Origin: an uncultured Alphaproteobacteria bacterium
GTDB taxonomy: Bacteria; Pseudomonadota; Alphaproteobacteria; RF32; CAG-239
Reading direction: 5' to 3'
Assembly: GCA_910584385.1 (NCBI GenBank)
Contig: CAJUAK010000007.1
Coordinates: forward strand, 22,534-86,533
DNA: 64,000 nt
In this document: piece by piece, positions 9,470-16,966 of the stretch
Numbering within the stretch: the first letter of the stretch is position 1
Layout of the letters: each line of letters starts with the position of its first letter
Made by a program: the position numbers and the translations under genes
Notes under the pieces: model-generated
The model's database searches: none
Seen by the model: the letters and a program-made list of their open reading frames with translations, nothing else
Told to the model about the DNA's origin: nothing

Positions 9470-9928
9470 ATGATAAATAAAAAACAACTTTTGGAGTTTA
9501 TTTGCACATGGTTTTACAGCGGGAAAGCTCCAAAAGCTCCCGGAACTTTCGGCTCGCTCGCCACGCTGCCTTTTGTTTACCTTGTCAGCAGCTGTTGGCA
9601 CATTCCGGGAATTATCGCTTTTTCGGCGGCTGTTTTTATCATCGGGGTTTGGGCTGCTGACGCTTATGTCAAAATGCTTAATTTGAAAGACCCGGGCTTT
9701 ATCGTCATTGACGAGACGGCCGGGCAAGCCCTCGCCCTTCTTTTTGCCGGCACAAATATTTATCTTTATCTGCTGGGATTCGCGCTTTTCCGTTTGTTTG
9801 ACATCCTGAAGCCTTGGCCGGTTTCCTGGGCGGATAAAAAAGTTCCCGGCGGTTTGGGCATTATGCTTGACGATGTTTTTGCCGGCCTGATGGCCGCCGC
9901 GGTTATGAAAGCGCTGCTGCTTATTTGA
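9470..9928 (+). CDS. pgpA: phosphatidylglycerophosphatase A
   Basis: 152 residues. PgpA signatures are present: KAPGTFGSLATLP near the N-terminus, VIDETAGQALAL in the middle and LDDVFAGLMAA near the end, with three to four membrane segments. The enzyme removes phosphate from phosphatidylglycerophosphate to give phosphatidylglycerol at the inner membrane. It is convergent with ftsB, with only 2 nt between the two stops. Confidence 0.93.
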   Translation: MINKKQLLEFICTWFYSGKAPKAPGTFGSLATLPFVYLVSSCWHIPGIIAFSAAVFIIGVWAADAYVKMLNLKDPGFIVIDETAGQALALLFAGTNIYLYLLGFALFRLFDILKPWPVSWADKKVPGGLGIMLDDVFAGLMAAAVMKALLLI

Positions 9929-9930
9929 TT

Positions 9931-10242
9931 TTATTCATCCAAGATGACAAATTCATCTGCGCCGCTCAGGTTAAGCACGACCCGGGCGCGTTCTTCCAAC
10001 ATATCCAAATCGAGGCTTTTTCCTGAAAGAAGCCGCACTTTTTCTTCCAGCCTTATTTTTTCCTGGCGGTAGCTTTGCGCAATTTGCGCCGTATCGGCAA
10101 TTTCTTTTTTGAGGTAAAGCATTTTGAGAAAACCGCGGTCGCCGTTAACGGCATGGTAGCCGAAATAAATGAACAGGAAAAGGCAAAACAGCCCGTACCC
10201 CGACTGTTTTAATCTGTTTTGCAAATCCCAATAAAAGCCCAT
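9931..10242 (-). CDS. ftsB: FtsB/DivIC-type septum formation initiator
   Basis: 103 residues: a short cytoplasmic tail, one membrane helix (about 16-32), a periplasmic coiled coil (about 42-72) and a C-terminal segment LDMLEERARVVLNLSGADEFVIL that matches the end of alphaproteobacterial FtsB. FtsB forms the FtsQLB complex that activates septal wall synthesis by FtsW/FtsI. Here it is divergent from the mraZ-rsmH-ftsL-ftsI operon that encodes its partner FtsL. Confidence 0.85.
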   Translation of the reverse strand: MGFYWDLQNRLKQSGYGLFCLFLFIYFGYHAVNGDRGFLKMLYLKKEIADTAQIAQSYRQEKIRLEEKVRLLSGKSLDLDMLEERARVVLNLSGADEFVILDE

Positions 10243-10305
10243 TTCCGCTCTCCTTCACCTCTTTTCAGCTTATGCCTGGCATCGTTAAAAATTCGTTACA
10301 AAAAT

Positions 10306-10320
10306 TTAAACAAGCTTTAA
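10306..10320. promoter_or_regulatory. CtrA-type box (TTAA-N7-TTAA) between ftsB and mraZ
   Basis: A perfect TTAA-N7-TTAA, the binding motif of the alphaproteobacterial cell-cycle regulator CtrA. It lies 64 bp upstream of the ftsB ATG. A one-mismatch copy (TTAA-N7-TTAC) lies closer to ftsB at 10285-10299. The region is AT-rich, so a chance match is possible. Confidence 0.4.
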
Positions 10321-10424
10321 AAAATTTTTATATATTTTTTCATTTTCACAAAGCCAGGCGTGGCGTGGCATAGCGGGCTGCCGAACCGCTTTAATACAGA
10401 ACAGAACAAGAACACTTAATAAAA

Positions 10425-10459
10425 TCCCAAAAAATCCCATTGATTCCCATAGAATCCCA
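10425..10459 (-). promoter_or_regulatory. MraZ operator: four TGGGA repeats at 10-bp spacing
   Basis: TCCCA on the plus strand (TGGGA on the minus strand) occurs at 10425, 10435, 10445 and 10455, exactly one helical turn apart. MraZ is known to bind TGGGN direct repeats separated by 5 bp upstream of its own operon, and this array fits that rule with four units. The last unit ends about 40 bp before the mraZ GTG start, so autoregulation is expected. Confidence 0.88.
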
Positions 10460-10498
10460 TGATATATTAATAATATATTCAATGATGGGGCAGGAACC

Positions 10499-10969
10499 GT
10501 GGGTAAAAGCTTTTTATTTTTAGATACGATTACCAACAAAGTCGACAGCAAAGGCCGCGTGTCGCTTCCTGCAGATTACCGCACAATTGTTAAAGAACTC
10601 TCAACAGATATTGTCTGCTACCGCAGCCTGAATGCGCCATGCATTGAGGGCTGCACCGAACAGCTTTTGGATAAGCTGGCTGATGATATGGACAATGCTT
10701 TGGACTTTTTCTCCCAAACGCAGGACGAACTGACCAACCTGATTTTCGGCGATGCGAAAAAATTTCCTTTTGACAGCACGGGGCGCATTATGCTGAGCGA
10801 AAAGCTGCTCAAACATGCCGGAATTACAAATGCCGCCGTTTTTGTCGGCAAAGGGCGCAAATTTCAAATTTGGAATCCCGAAAACTGGGAAAAAGAAGAA
10901 GCAAAAATCCGTGCAGAAATTTTTAAGAAACGCCCCCAGCTTAAAACACTTGCGGAGCCCAAAGCATGA
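10499..10969 (+). CDS. mraZ: transcriptional regulator MraZ
   Basis: 156 residues, GTG start. Two AbrB-like halves carry the family motifs: an N-terminal NKVDSKGRVSLPADYR and a second DSTGRIMLSEKLLKHAGI. MraZ forms ring oligomers, binds DNA and represses the division/cell-wall cluster. It is the first gene of mraZ-rsmH-ftsL-ftsI and overlaps rsmH by 4 nt (ATGA). A four-unit operator lies just upstream. Confidence 0.95.
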   Translation: MGKSFLFLDTITNKVDSKGRVSLPADYRTIVKELSTDIVCYRSLNAPCIEGCTEQLLDKLADDMDNALDFFSQTQDELTNLIFGDAKKFPFDSTGRIMLSEKLLKHAGITNAAVFVGKGRKFQIWNPENWEKEEAKIRAEIFKKRPQLKTLAEPKA

Positions 10970-11880
10970 GCGATTACAGCAAACATTTCCCGGTCATGCT
11001 TCCCGAAGTTTTAGACGCTCTTGCGCCTAAAGACGGCGAAATTTACGTTGACGCCACTTTTGGCAACGGTGGATACAGCGAAGCCATTTTGTCCGCGGCA
11101 GATTGCAAAGTTATCGCCCTTGACAGGGATCCCGGCGTTCGGGAAAGGGCTGAAGAACTAAAAGCCGCTTTCGGCGCCCGTTTTGATTTCCGCGCCGGCT
11201 GTTTCGGCAATTTTGCAAAACTTGTTTCTGAAACCGTAAACGGCGCTGTTTTTGATATTGGCGTTTCTTCCATGCAGTTAGATGAGGCGCAAAGGGGCTT
11301 TTCTTTCAGCAAAGAAGCCCCCTTGGACATGCGGATGTCGCAAACCGGCGCCTCCGCTGCCGATTTGGTAAATTCTTTGGAAGAAAAAGAGCTTGCCGAC
11401 CTCATTTACCAATTTGGAGAAGAAAGAAACTCCCGCGCCATTGCCAGAAAAATCGCCGAGGCTCGTGCCCAAGCGCCGATTGAAACGACGACCCGCCTCG
11501 CAGAAATCATTTATCAGGTTAATAAGAAAAAACATGACCAGATTGATCCGGCAACCCGCACCTTTCAGGCTTTGCGCATTGCGGTCAACGATGAATTGGG
11601 CGAATTGGCAAAAGGTTTGGAGGGTGCCGCCGCGCGCCTTTCCTCCGGCGGACGCCTTGTTGTTGTGGATTTTCATTCTTTGGAAGACCGCCTGGTTAAA
11701 AACTTTTTCAAACAGAAGTCCGGGAAAAATATCAGCGTTTCACGCTATATGCCCCTGCCTTCCGTGCAACAGGATATCCTTTTTAAGGATTGTTCAAAAG
11801 CGATTCTTCCTTCCAAGGAAGAACTGGATAAAAACAAACGCTCCCGTTCGGCAAAGCTCCGCTATGCCATCCGGTGTTAA
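10966..11880 (+). CDS. rsmH: 16S rRNA (cytosine-1402-N4)-methyltransferase
   Basis: 304 residues. KHFPVMLPEVLDAL at the start, the SAM-binding DATFGNGGYSEAIL loop, DIGVSSMQLDEAQRGFSF and the VVDFHSLEDRLVKNFF motif all identify RsmH (MraW). It methylates N4 of C1402 in 16S rRNA. Its start overlaps mraZ by 4 nt, and ftsL follows 16 nt later. Confidence 0.97.
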   Translation: MSDYSKHFPVMLPEVLDALAPKDGEIYVDATFGNGGYSEAILSAADCKVIALDRDPGVRERAEELKAAFGARFDFRAGCFGNFAKLVSETVNGAVFDIGVSSMQLDEAQRGFSFSKEAPLDMRMSQTGASAADLVNSLEEKELADLIYQFGEERNSRAIARKIAEARAQAPIETTTRLAEIIYQVNKKKHDQIDPATRTFQALRIAVNDELGELAKGLEGAAARLSSGGRLVVVDFHSLEDRLVKNFFKQKSGKNISVSRYMPLPSVQQDILFKDCSKAILPSKEELDKNKRSRSAKLRYAIRC

Positions 11881-11896
11881 TGAGATAAGGAAAACA

Positions 11897-12283
11897 ATGA
11901 TGAACAACACAAAAATCGCCGCTTTTTTCTTATGGATTTCCCTTCCCTGCCTGTTGGGCTTTGGTTCGCTCATTATGAAAAACCAGGTGCAAAACCTGGA
12001 AAAAGAGCTCAACGGCTTAAACAGCGCCATCCGGGAAGATATTAAAGCCATCCATGTGTTAAAAGCCGAATGGAGCCATTTGAACAATCCGGAAAGATTA
12101 AGGAAACTCGCCGCCAAACATATTGCATTAAATCAACTGCGCCCTGAACAAATTATTAACTATTCTGAGTTACCATTTGAATATGAAAACAACGAATCGC
12201 GCCAGGCTTTGGCCAGAAAGAATATATCCGGCTATGCCGCGCGCAATAAAGAACTTAAGAAACTTGTAAAAGCCCAGCGTTAA
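11897..12283 (+). CDS. ftsL: cell division protein FtsL
   Basis: 128 residues from the ATG at 11897, chosen because AAGG lies just upstream and because it leaves rsmH free; a longer frame upstream is only an overlap with rsmH. One membrane helix (about 6-26) precedes a leucine-zipper coiled coil (about 30-65) and the PERLRKLAAKHIAL motif shared by FtsL proteins. FtsL pairs with FtsB to activate septal synthesis. Its position between rsmH and ftsI is the canonical one. Confidence 0.85.
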   Translation: MMNNTKIAAFFLWISLPCLLGFGSLIMKNQVQNLEKELNGLNSAIREDIKAIHVLKAEWSHLNNPERLRKLAAKHIALNQLRPEQIINYSELPFEYENNESRQALARKNISGYAARNKELKKLVKAQR

Positions 12284-12311
12284 GCTGGCCGGGACAACAG
12301 GCTGCAGGAAG

Positions 12312-14051
12312 ATGTCGGAAAAGTATTTTTCCAAAAATAAGAACGGGGATTTTTACCTTCCCGGACAAGAAATAAAAATAGGCAAAAGCATATCTTTTTG
12401 CAGCAACGAAGCCGCAAAAGACCCGCTGACCTCATGCAAAAACCGCCTTTGTTTTGCCATTTTCTGCTTCTGCGCCGTTTATATGGTTATCTGCCTGCGG
12501 CTATTTGACGTATGCCTGAACGGAAATTACATTTCACGCAGCCGCGAATATGTTGCCGCTTCAACCACCGGTTCGCCCATAAAGCGCGCAGATATTGTCG
12601 ACCGAAACGGCACGATTTTGGCGACATCCCTTCCCACGGTCAACCTTTATGCCAACCCTAAAAAAGTTTTTGCCCCTAAAAAAGCGGCGCGCGAATTACA
12701 CAAGATTTTGCCCGAACTGAGCGAAGAATCGCTTTACGACAAATTGACCCACAAAGGCAAATTTGTATACCTCAAGCGCAACCTCACGCCTTCCCAGCAA
12801 TATCAGATTAATGCTTTGGGCATTCCCGGGCTTGATTTTGAAAACGGCGAAAAACGCGTATACCCCCATCAGAATCTTTTTGCCCAGGTTTTAGGCAGCA
12901 CGGATATTGACAATAACGGCGTTTCGGGTATTGAACGGGAACTAAACGAACGTTTGGTACAATCGGACATTCCCCTGCAGTTGACGGTTGATGCCGGCAT
13001 TCAGGATACAATCCGGGAATTTTTGATTGAAGGCTGCAAAAAGTACAGTGCCCTCGGCGCCACGGCTATTTTAATGGATGTTCAGACCAGTGAAATCATC
13101 GCCATGGTTTCTGTTCCTGATTATGATCCAAACAATATCAAGGTGGAAAGCGAACGCGCCTTATTTAACATGGCAACTAAAGGCGTTTATGAGCCGGGTT
13201 CGGTTTTAAAAGTTTTTAACACGGCTATGTCTTTGGAAAGCGGCAAAGTAAAGGTTAATGAAAAATTTGACGCCACGCAGCCTTTGAAGCTCAAATATAA
13301 CGTGATTAAAGACTACCGCGGCGAAAACCGCTGGCTGAGCGTTCCAGAAATTCTGGTTTATTCATCAAATATCGGCTCTGCGCGCATGGCTTTGAAAGCC
13401 GGCGGCACCGAACAGCGCAACTTTTTGGAAAAAATCGGCTTTTTCCATGAGTTGAATGTCGAAGTTGCCGAAAGGGGCACGCCTCTGGTTCCCAAACGCT
13501 GGGGCGACGGAACCATTGCCACGGTTGCGTTTGGATATGGCATTGCCGTTTCGCCGCTGCATGTCATTACCGGCTTTTCCGCTGTGGTTAATGGCGGCAT
13601 ATATCACAACCCGACACTTGTTAAAACCGATAAAAAAGAAGAAGGGCACCGGGTTATTTCATATAACACATCCAAAGCCATGAGAAAATTGCTGCGTTTG
13701 GTCGTAACGGACGGTTCCGGAAAGCGTGCAAATATTGCCGGCTATGAGATTGCCGGCAAAACGGGAACAGCCAACAAGCTTTCTGACAACGGAAAATATG
13801 TTGACAAGAAAGTTCGCACGACCTTTGTTTCAACCTTCCCAGCGAGCGATCCTAAATATGCCTTTTTAATGATGATGGACGAGCCTAAAGCCACCAAAGA
13901 AACCTGGGGCTTTGTTACTGCCGGCTGGAACACCGTGCCAACCGCCGGAAAAATCTTAACGGCAATTGCGCCACAGCTTAACCTGAAAGCAAATTACGAT
14001 TTAGACGAACTGCGCCGCGCCCGCATTATCGAAGCTTCTTACAGCAAATAA
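12312..14051 (+). CDS. ftsI: septal transpeptidase FtsI (penicillin-binding protein 3)
   Basis: 579 residues. One N-terminal membrane helix (about 47-68) is followed by a PBP dimerisation domain and a transpeptidase domain. The catalytic motifs are intact: S-x-x-K as SVLK at 297-300, SSN at 351-353 and KTG at 483-485. The enzyme cross-links peptidoglycan at the septum. No murE follows; the next gene encodes an acetyltransferase, so the usual dcw cluster is broken after ftsI. Confidence 0.95.
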   Translation: MSEKYFSKNKNGDFYLPGQEIKIGKSISFCSNEAAKDPLTSCKNRLCFAIFCFCAVYMVICLRLFDVCLNGNYISRSREYVAASTTGSPIKRADIVDRNGTILATSLPTVNLYANPKKVFAPKKAARELHKILPELSEESLYDKLTHKGKFVYLKRNLTPSQQYQINALGIPGLDFENGEKRVYPHQNLFAQVLGSTDIDNNGVSGIERELNERLVQSDIPLQLTVDAGIQDTIREFLIEGCKKYSALGATAILMDVQTSEIIAMVSVPDYDPNNIKVESERALFNMATKGVYEPGSVLKVFNTAMSLESGKVKVNEKFDATQPLKLKYNVIKDYRGENRWLSVPEILVYSSNIGSARMALKAGGTEQRNFLEKIGFFHELNVEVAERGTPLVPKRWGDGTIATVAFGYGIAVSPLHVITGFSAVVNGGIYHNPTLVKTDKKEEGHRVISYNTSKAMRKLLRLVVTDGSGKRANIAGYEIAGKTGTANKLSDNGKYVDKKVRTTFVSTFPASDPKYAFLMMMDEPKATKETWGFVTAGWNTVPTAGKILTAIAPQLNLKANYDLDELRRARIIEASYSK

Positions 14052-14062
14052 GGGCGGATAAG

Positions 14063-14530
14063 ATGATTCGTTCCTACCGCCTGCAAGATACGGATAAATT
14101 ATTGAACCTTTGGTTTGATTCCGTCTGCCAAGGGCATCCTTTTATTGATAAACTTTATTGGGCAAAGAATATCCAAACCGTGAAGGACGAATACCTTCCC
14201 CGGGCGCAAACATTTGTTTTTGAAGACAGAAAGCAGATTAAAGGATTTATCAGCCTTATGGATAATTATATCGGCGCGCTGTTTGTCGCTCCCAAATTTC
14301 AAAGGCAGAAAATCGGGAAAAAACTTTTGGAATATGTCCGCAGAAGGCGCCCAAACCTGACTCTGGAGGTTTATTCAAAAAATCTGCACGCTTTGCGTTT
14401 TTATCAGAAAAGCGGCTTTAAGCTTGTTTCTGTTTCCTGCGATGATGAAACAAAGGAAGAAAAGCTGACGCTTTCCTGGGGCATGGGCTGCAAAAGCGGA
14501 TTTCATAAGAGGTTTCCCTCAGATTCTTAA
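14063..14530 (+). CDS. GNAT-family N-acetyltransferase
   Basis: 155 residues. The acetyl-CoA loop VAPKFQRQKIGKKLL (the Q/R-x-x-G-x-G/K signature) at about 76-90 and the terminal NLHALRFYQKSGF segment are typical of GNAT enzymes; the substrate is not evident. It starts 11 nt after ftsI, so it is probably read through from the division operon. A terminator follows. Confidence 0.88.
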   Translation: MIRSYRLQDTDKLLNLWFDSVCQGHPFIDKLYWAKNIQTVKDEYLPRAQTFVFEDRKQIKGFISLMDNYIGALFVAPKFQRQKIGKKLLEYVRRRRPNLTLEVYSKNLHALRFYQKSGFKLVSVSCDDETKEEKLTLSWGMGCKSGFHKRFPSDS

Positions 14531-14548
14531 AAAAATCATGTGATATTT

Positions 14549-14573
14549 TATCCTGCTTTGGGCAGGATTTTTT
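14549..14573 (+). terminator. terminator after the ftsI-GNAT operon
   Basis: An ATCCTGC / GCAGGAT stem followed by a T-run, 20 nt after the GNAT stop. Confidence 0.85.
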
Positions 14574-14662
14574 GTATTCGCCGGCGGCGGTTAATTTTGC
14601 AGCCGCTGCTCAGCGGCGAGACGAAAGGCAAAGTGCCGGGAGACGGCAATGGCTGACGATAA

Positions 14663-14858
14663 GCGGGTGGTTGGTGGGTGTTATCACCGCTGGGAGGTGG
14701 TGCGGGCGGTGCAGAGGCGTTGGGTAAGCGACTGGCTGAGGCTCATGGCGACTAACGGTGCGCGGGTGGTTGGTGGGAGTTATCACCGCTGGGAGGTGGT
14801 GCGGGCGGTGCAGAGGCGTTGGATAAGCGACTGGCTGAGAGCCATGATGGCGGACATT
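14663..14858. repeat. two copies of a G-rich 99-bp tandem repeat in a 450-bp non-coding stretch
   Basis: Copies begin at 14663 and 14762. The first 78 bp match with two substitutions, then similarity fades. Each copy opens with GGGTGGTTGGTGGG, a run of G-tracts. The surrounding stretch 14575-14975 is far richer in G on the plus strand than its neighbours and holds no convincing gene. The repeat length is a multiple of three, and one plus-strand frame starting at 14649 (GGGAG seven bases upstream) reads through both copies, but it runs on antisense through the flagellin terminator and gene. Degenerate GGTG- and GTGG-rich units continue to about 14970. Confidence 0.8.
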
Positions 14859-14978
14859 GACGGCGGTGCGTGGGGATTAGCTGGGAACTATGACGGCACG
14901 CTCATGACTGGCGATGGGTGGGCGGTGTGTGAGCGGTGCGTGGGTGCTATAGCGGCTGGAGGCGCGTGGATGATTACG

Positions 14979-15008
14979 CAAAAAAGGCGGGATAAATCCC
15001 GCCTTTTT
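14979..15008 (-). terminator. flagellin gene terminator
   Basis: A GGCGGGA / TCCCGCC stem with a 4-nt loop and T-run on the minus strand, 21 nt past the flagellin stop. Confidence 0.88.
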
Positions 15009-15029
15009 CGTTTATTGCTTTTGGCAATA

Positions 15030-16064
15030 TTAGAACAGTTTCAAAACAGACTGAGCTGCCTGAGAAGCCAAAGACAAAGAATTAATAGCCAACTGCTGTC
15101 TGGTTTGCAGAGCGAGCATGTTTGCAGATTCTTCGTTCATGTCAGCCAAGGTCAGTTTGTCTGCACCTTCTGTCAATACGTTAATCAGATTTTCAGTGAA
15201 GTTCTGACGTGTTTCAACGATAGAGTAGTTGTTACCGAATTCAGAAGCTGCATCACGCAGTTCAGAAATCGCACCGGTAACAGCATCAATAGACTTATTG
15301 ATAGCTTCTTTGTCTACAGTACCGGCTGTATCAACCAAACCTGCAGCAGCCGGATCTGTTACCTCTGTCATTTCATTGGCTGCCAAAGATTCTGCGAAGG
15401 TATCTTTTGTTGTCGCTGTGGTAACTTTGTAATATTTGTCACCTTCTTTAACATAAGAATCTACGGCAGCTCCTTTTGCATAAGCAGAAGATGTTTCCGT
15501 TGCTTTAGTACCTTCGGTTGCCCATTTGCCTTTAACTTCAGCCAAGTTTTCATTCAAATTCGTAAGGTCAGAATAATCTTTACCTTGAATTTCAATGAAG
15601 TTTCTGTCATCACCGGTTTTTTCGTTGAATTTAACAGTCAATTTATCACCGCCAGCCAAAAGGTTTACACCTTTGTAGCTGGAGTCTTTTGCCAAAGATT
15701 GAATTTGATCCAAAATTGAATCGAACTGTTTTGCATAGTTTTCAACTTCTTTAGCATCTGTAGAATCAGCTGCAGAGCTGGCAACAGCTTTTGCCTGTTC
15801 CAAGAAGGAAGTCATTGATTCGATGCCTTCGTTAGCGGCTTTAATGGTCTGAATGCCCTGGCCCATGCTGTCCAACAAAGAAGACAAGTCATTAGCGCGG
15901 TTATTCAAAGACTGAGCCGTGTAGTAAGAAGACGGATTGTCGATTGCAGAGTTAACTTTCAATCCGGTAGACAATCTCTCTTGAGTGGTGTCCATCAAAG
16001 ACTGTGTGTTCTGCAAAGACAGAAGGTTCGTGCGCATACTTGCTGTTAATGTAATATCTGACAT
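15030..16064 (-). CDS. flagellin
   Basis: 344 residues from the ATG at 16064, preceded by GGGAG eight bases upstream; a TTG five codons further out is less likely. The N-terminal domain (MSDITLTASMRTNLLSLQ through about 110) and the C-terminal helix (ANMLALQTRQQLAINSLSL to the LF end) are the conserved D0/D1 regions of flagellin. The variable centre (about 155-240) is short. The protein is secreted through the flagellar export gate and polymerises into the filament. It is monocistronic and lies 10 kb from the rest of the flagellar genes. No sigma-54 motif was seen upstream, only a CtrA-type box. Confidence 0.95.
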   Translation of the reverse strand: MSDITLTASMRTNLLSLQNTQSLMDTTQERLSTGLKVNSAIDNPSSYYTAQSLNNRANDLSSLLDSMGQGIQTIKAANEGIESMTSFLEQAKAVASSAADSTDAKEVENYAKQFDSILDQIQSLAKDSSYKGVNLLAGGDKLTVKFNEKTGDDRNFIEIQGKDYSDLTNLNENLAEVKGKWATEGTKATETSSAYAKGAAVDSYVKEGDKYYKVTTATTKDTFAESLAANEMTEVTDPAAAGLVDTAGTVDKEAINKSIDAVTGAISELRDAASEFGNNYSIVETRQNFTENLINVLTEGADKLTLADMNEESANMLALQTRQQLAINSLSLASQAAQSVLKLF

Positions 16065-16191
16065 AGTTTTTACTCCCAATACTATGGTTAATTAAATTAA
16101 TTCATGCAGCCACTGTTCTTCTGCTGCAATCCTTTTTTACAAAAGTTTGCTTTTGCAAAATCTTTTATGAAACCAGCCTATCTCCTATTCC

Positions 16192-16206
16192 TTAACATAT
16201 CGTTAA
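16192..16206. promoter_or_regulatory. CtrA-type box upstream of flagellin
   Basis: A perfect TTAA-N7-TTAA inside a palindrome (CCTTAAC...GTTAAGG reading on the minus strand), 128-142 bp upstream of the flagellin ATG and just past the trcR terminator on the flagellin side. The distance is long, so direct control of flagellin is uncertain. Confidence 0.4.
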
Positions 16207-16213
16207 GGATAAT

Positions 16214-16241
16214 AAAAAACCGGGGCTTTCCCCGGTTTTTT
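16214..16241 (-). terminator. trcR terminator
   Basis: A CCGGGG / CCCCGG stem with a T-run on the minus strand, directly after the trcR stop. It separates trcR from flagellin. Confidence 0.9.
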
Positions 16242-16242
16242 G

Positions 16243-16860
16243 CTACTTTTCAGCTTTCTTTTTTTCAGTTTTCTTTTTTGCGGCTGCTTTCTTTTTGGGT
16301 TTTGCAGCTTTTTTCTTTGCCGGTTTTGCTTTGGGTTCGGCTGCTGTTTTGGCTTTGGCAATCGCCTTATCCAAATCTTTTTCAGAGCAGAGACCGATGG
16401 TTACCGGATTTTTGGGTTTCAAAACGGCGCTGTCCTTATGGCTGCCTTCGCGGATTGCTTCAATTGTCGGCTTGGTGGTGCCGATTAATTTGCAGATTTG
16501 GGAATCTTTTAACTCCGGATAATTCTTAACAATCCACAAGATGGCGGCAGGCTTATCACTGCGCTGGGAAGGAGACAAAACCTTCTTGGCTTTGGCATTG
16601 CGAGCCTTGACGTTTCTTTCCAGCGGATTTGCCTGAAGTTCGGCTTTCGCGTCCGCTTCGCAGCGGCGGATTTCTTCCATTGTCAACTGGTTATTGTCCA
16701 GAGGGCTTAAGCCCATAATGTTTCCGGAGACATCCCCATCGGCAATCGCCTGGATTTCGAGCTCGTGCAATTCACAAAAATTGGCAATCTGGCGGAATGT
16801 CAAAGTTGTGTTTTCAACCAGCCAAACAGCTGTGGCGCGAGGCATTAAAGGTGCTGTCAT
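16243..16860 (-). CDS. trcR: TrcR-like cell-cycle transcriptional regulator (DUF1013)
   Basis: 205 residues. The N-terminus (PLMPRATAVWLVENTTLTF, then GLSPLDNNQLTMEEIRRCEAD) matches the alphaproteobacterial DUF1013 family that includes TrcR of Caulobacter. A second predicted helix-turn-helix lies at about 105-140 (AAILWIVKNYPELKDSQI, then IGTTKPTIEAIR). The last 45 residues are a lysine/alanine tail (AKKKAAKPKKK type) that would bind DNA or RNA without specificity. It is monocistronic with its own terminator. Function beyond DNA binding is inferred from the family. Confidence 0.88.
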   Translation of the reverse strand: MTAPLMPRATAVWLVENTTLTFRQIANFCELHELEIQAIADGDVSGNIMGLSPLDNNQLTMEEIRRCEADAKAELQANPLERNVKARNAKAKKVLSPSQRSDKPAAILWIVKNYPELKDSQICKLIGTTKPTIEAIREGSHKDSAVLKPKNPVTIGLCSEKDLDKAIAKAKTAAEPKAKPAKKKAAKPKKKAAAKKKTEKKKAEK

Positions 16861-16905
16861 GTTTTTATCCTTTCTTGTTTTATATTATTTGCTGTAAGAT
16901 ATAAC

Positions 16906-16936
16906 AAAAAATCCCCTATGGGAATAGGGGATTTTT
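16906..16936 (-). terminator. terminator after the 276-residue flagellin-headed protein
   Basis: An ATCCCCTA / TAGGGGAT stem with flanking A/T-runs, about 30 nt past the stop at 16967. Confidence 0.88.
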
Positions 16937-16966
16937 AATTAATATACAGAAATTTAATATTTTTTC

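Noticed and set aside
11393..11896. Upstream extension of ftsL into rsmH
   Set aside because: The FtsL protein starts cleanly at 11897 with a ribosome site; the extension only overlaps rsmH in another frame.
14649..15719. Plus-strand open frame of 356 codons over the G-rich repeat
   Set aside because: It runs without a stop through the flagellin terminator and antisense to the flagellin gene, so it looks like a frame left open by the repeat and by flagellin codon usage. The repeat itself is reported.
16065..16240. Sigma-54 promoter for flagellin
   Set aside because: No GCAA-N5-TGCC type element exists on the right strand in this gap, in contrast with the two clear sites at 41 kb and 53 kb.
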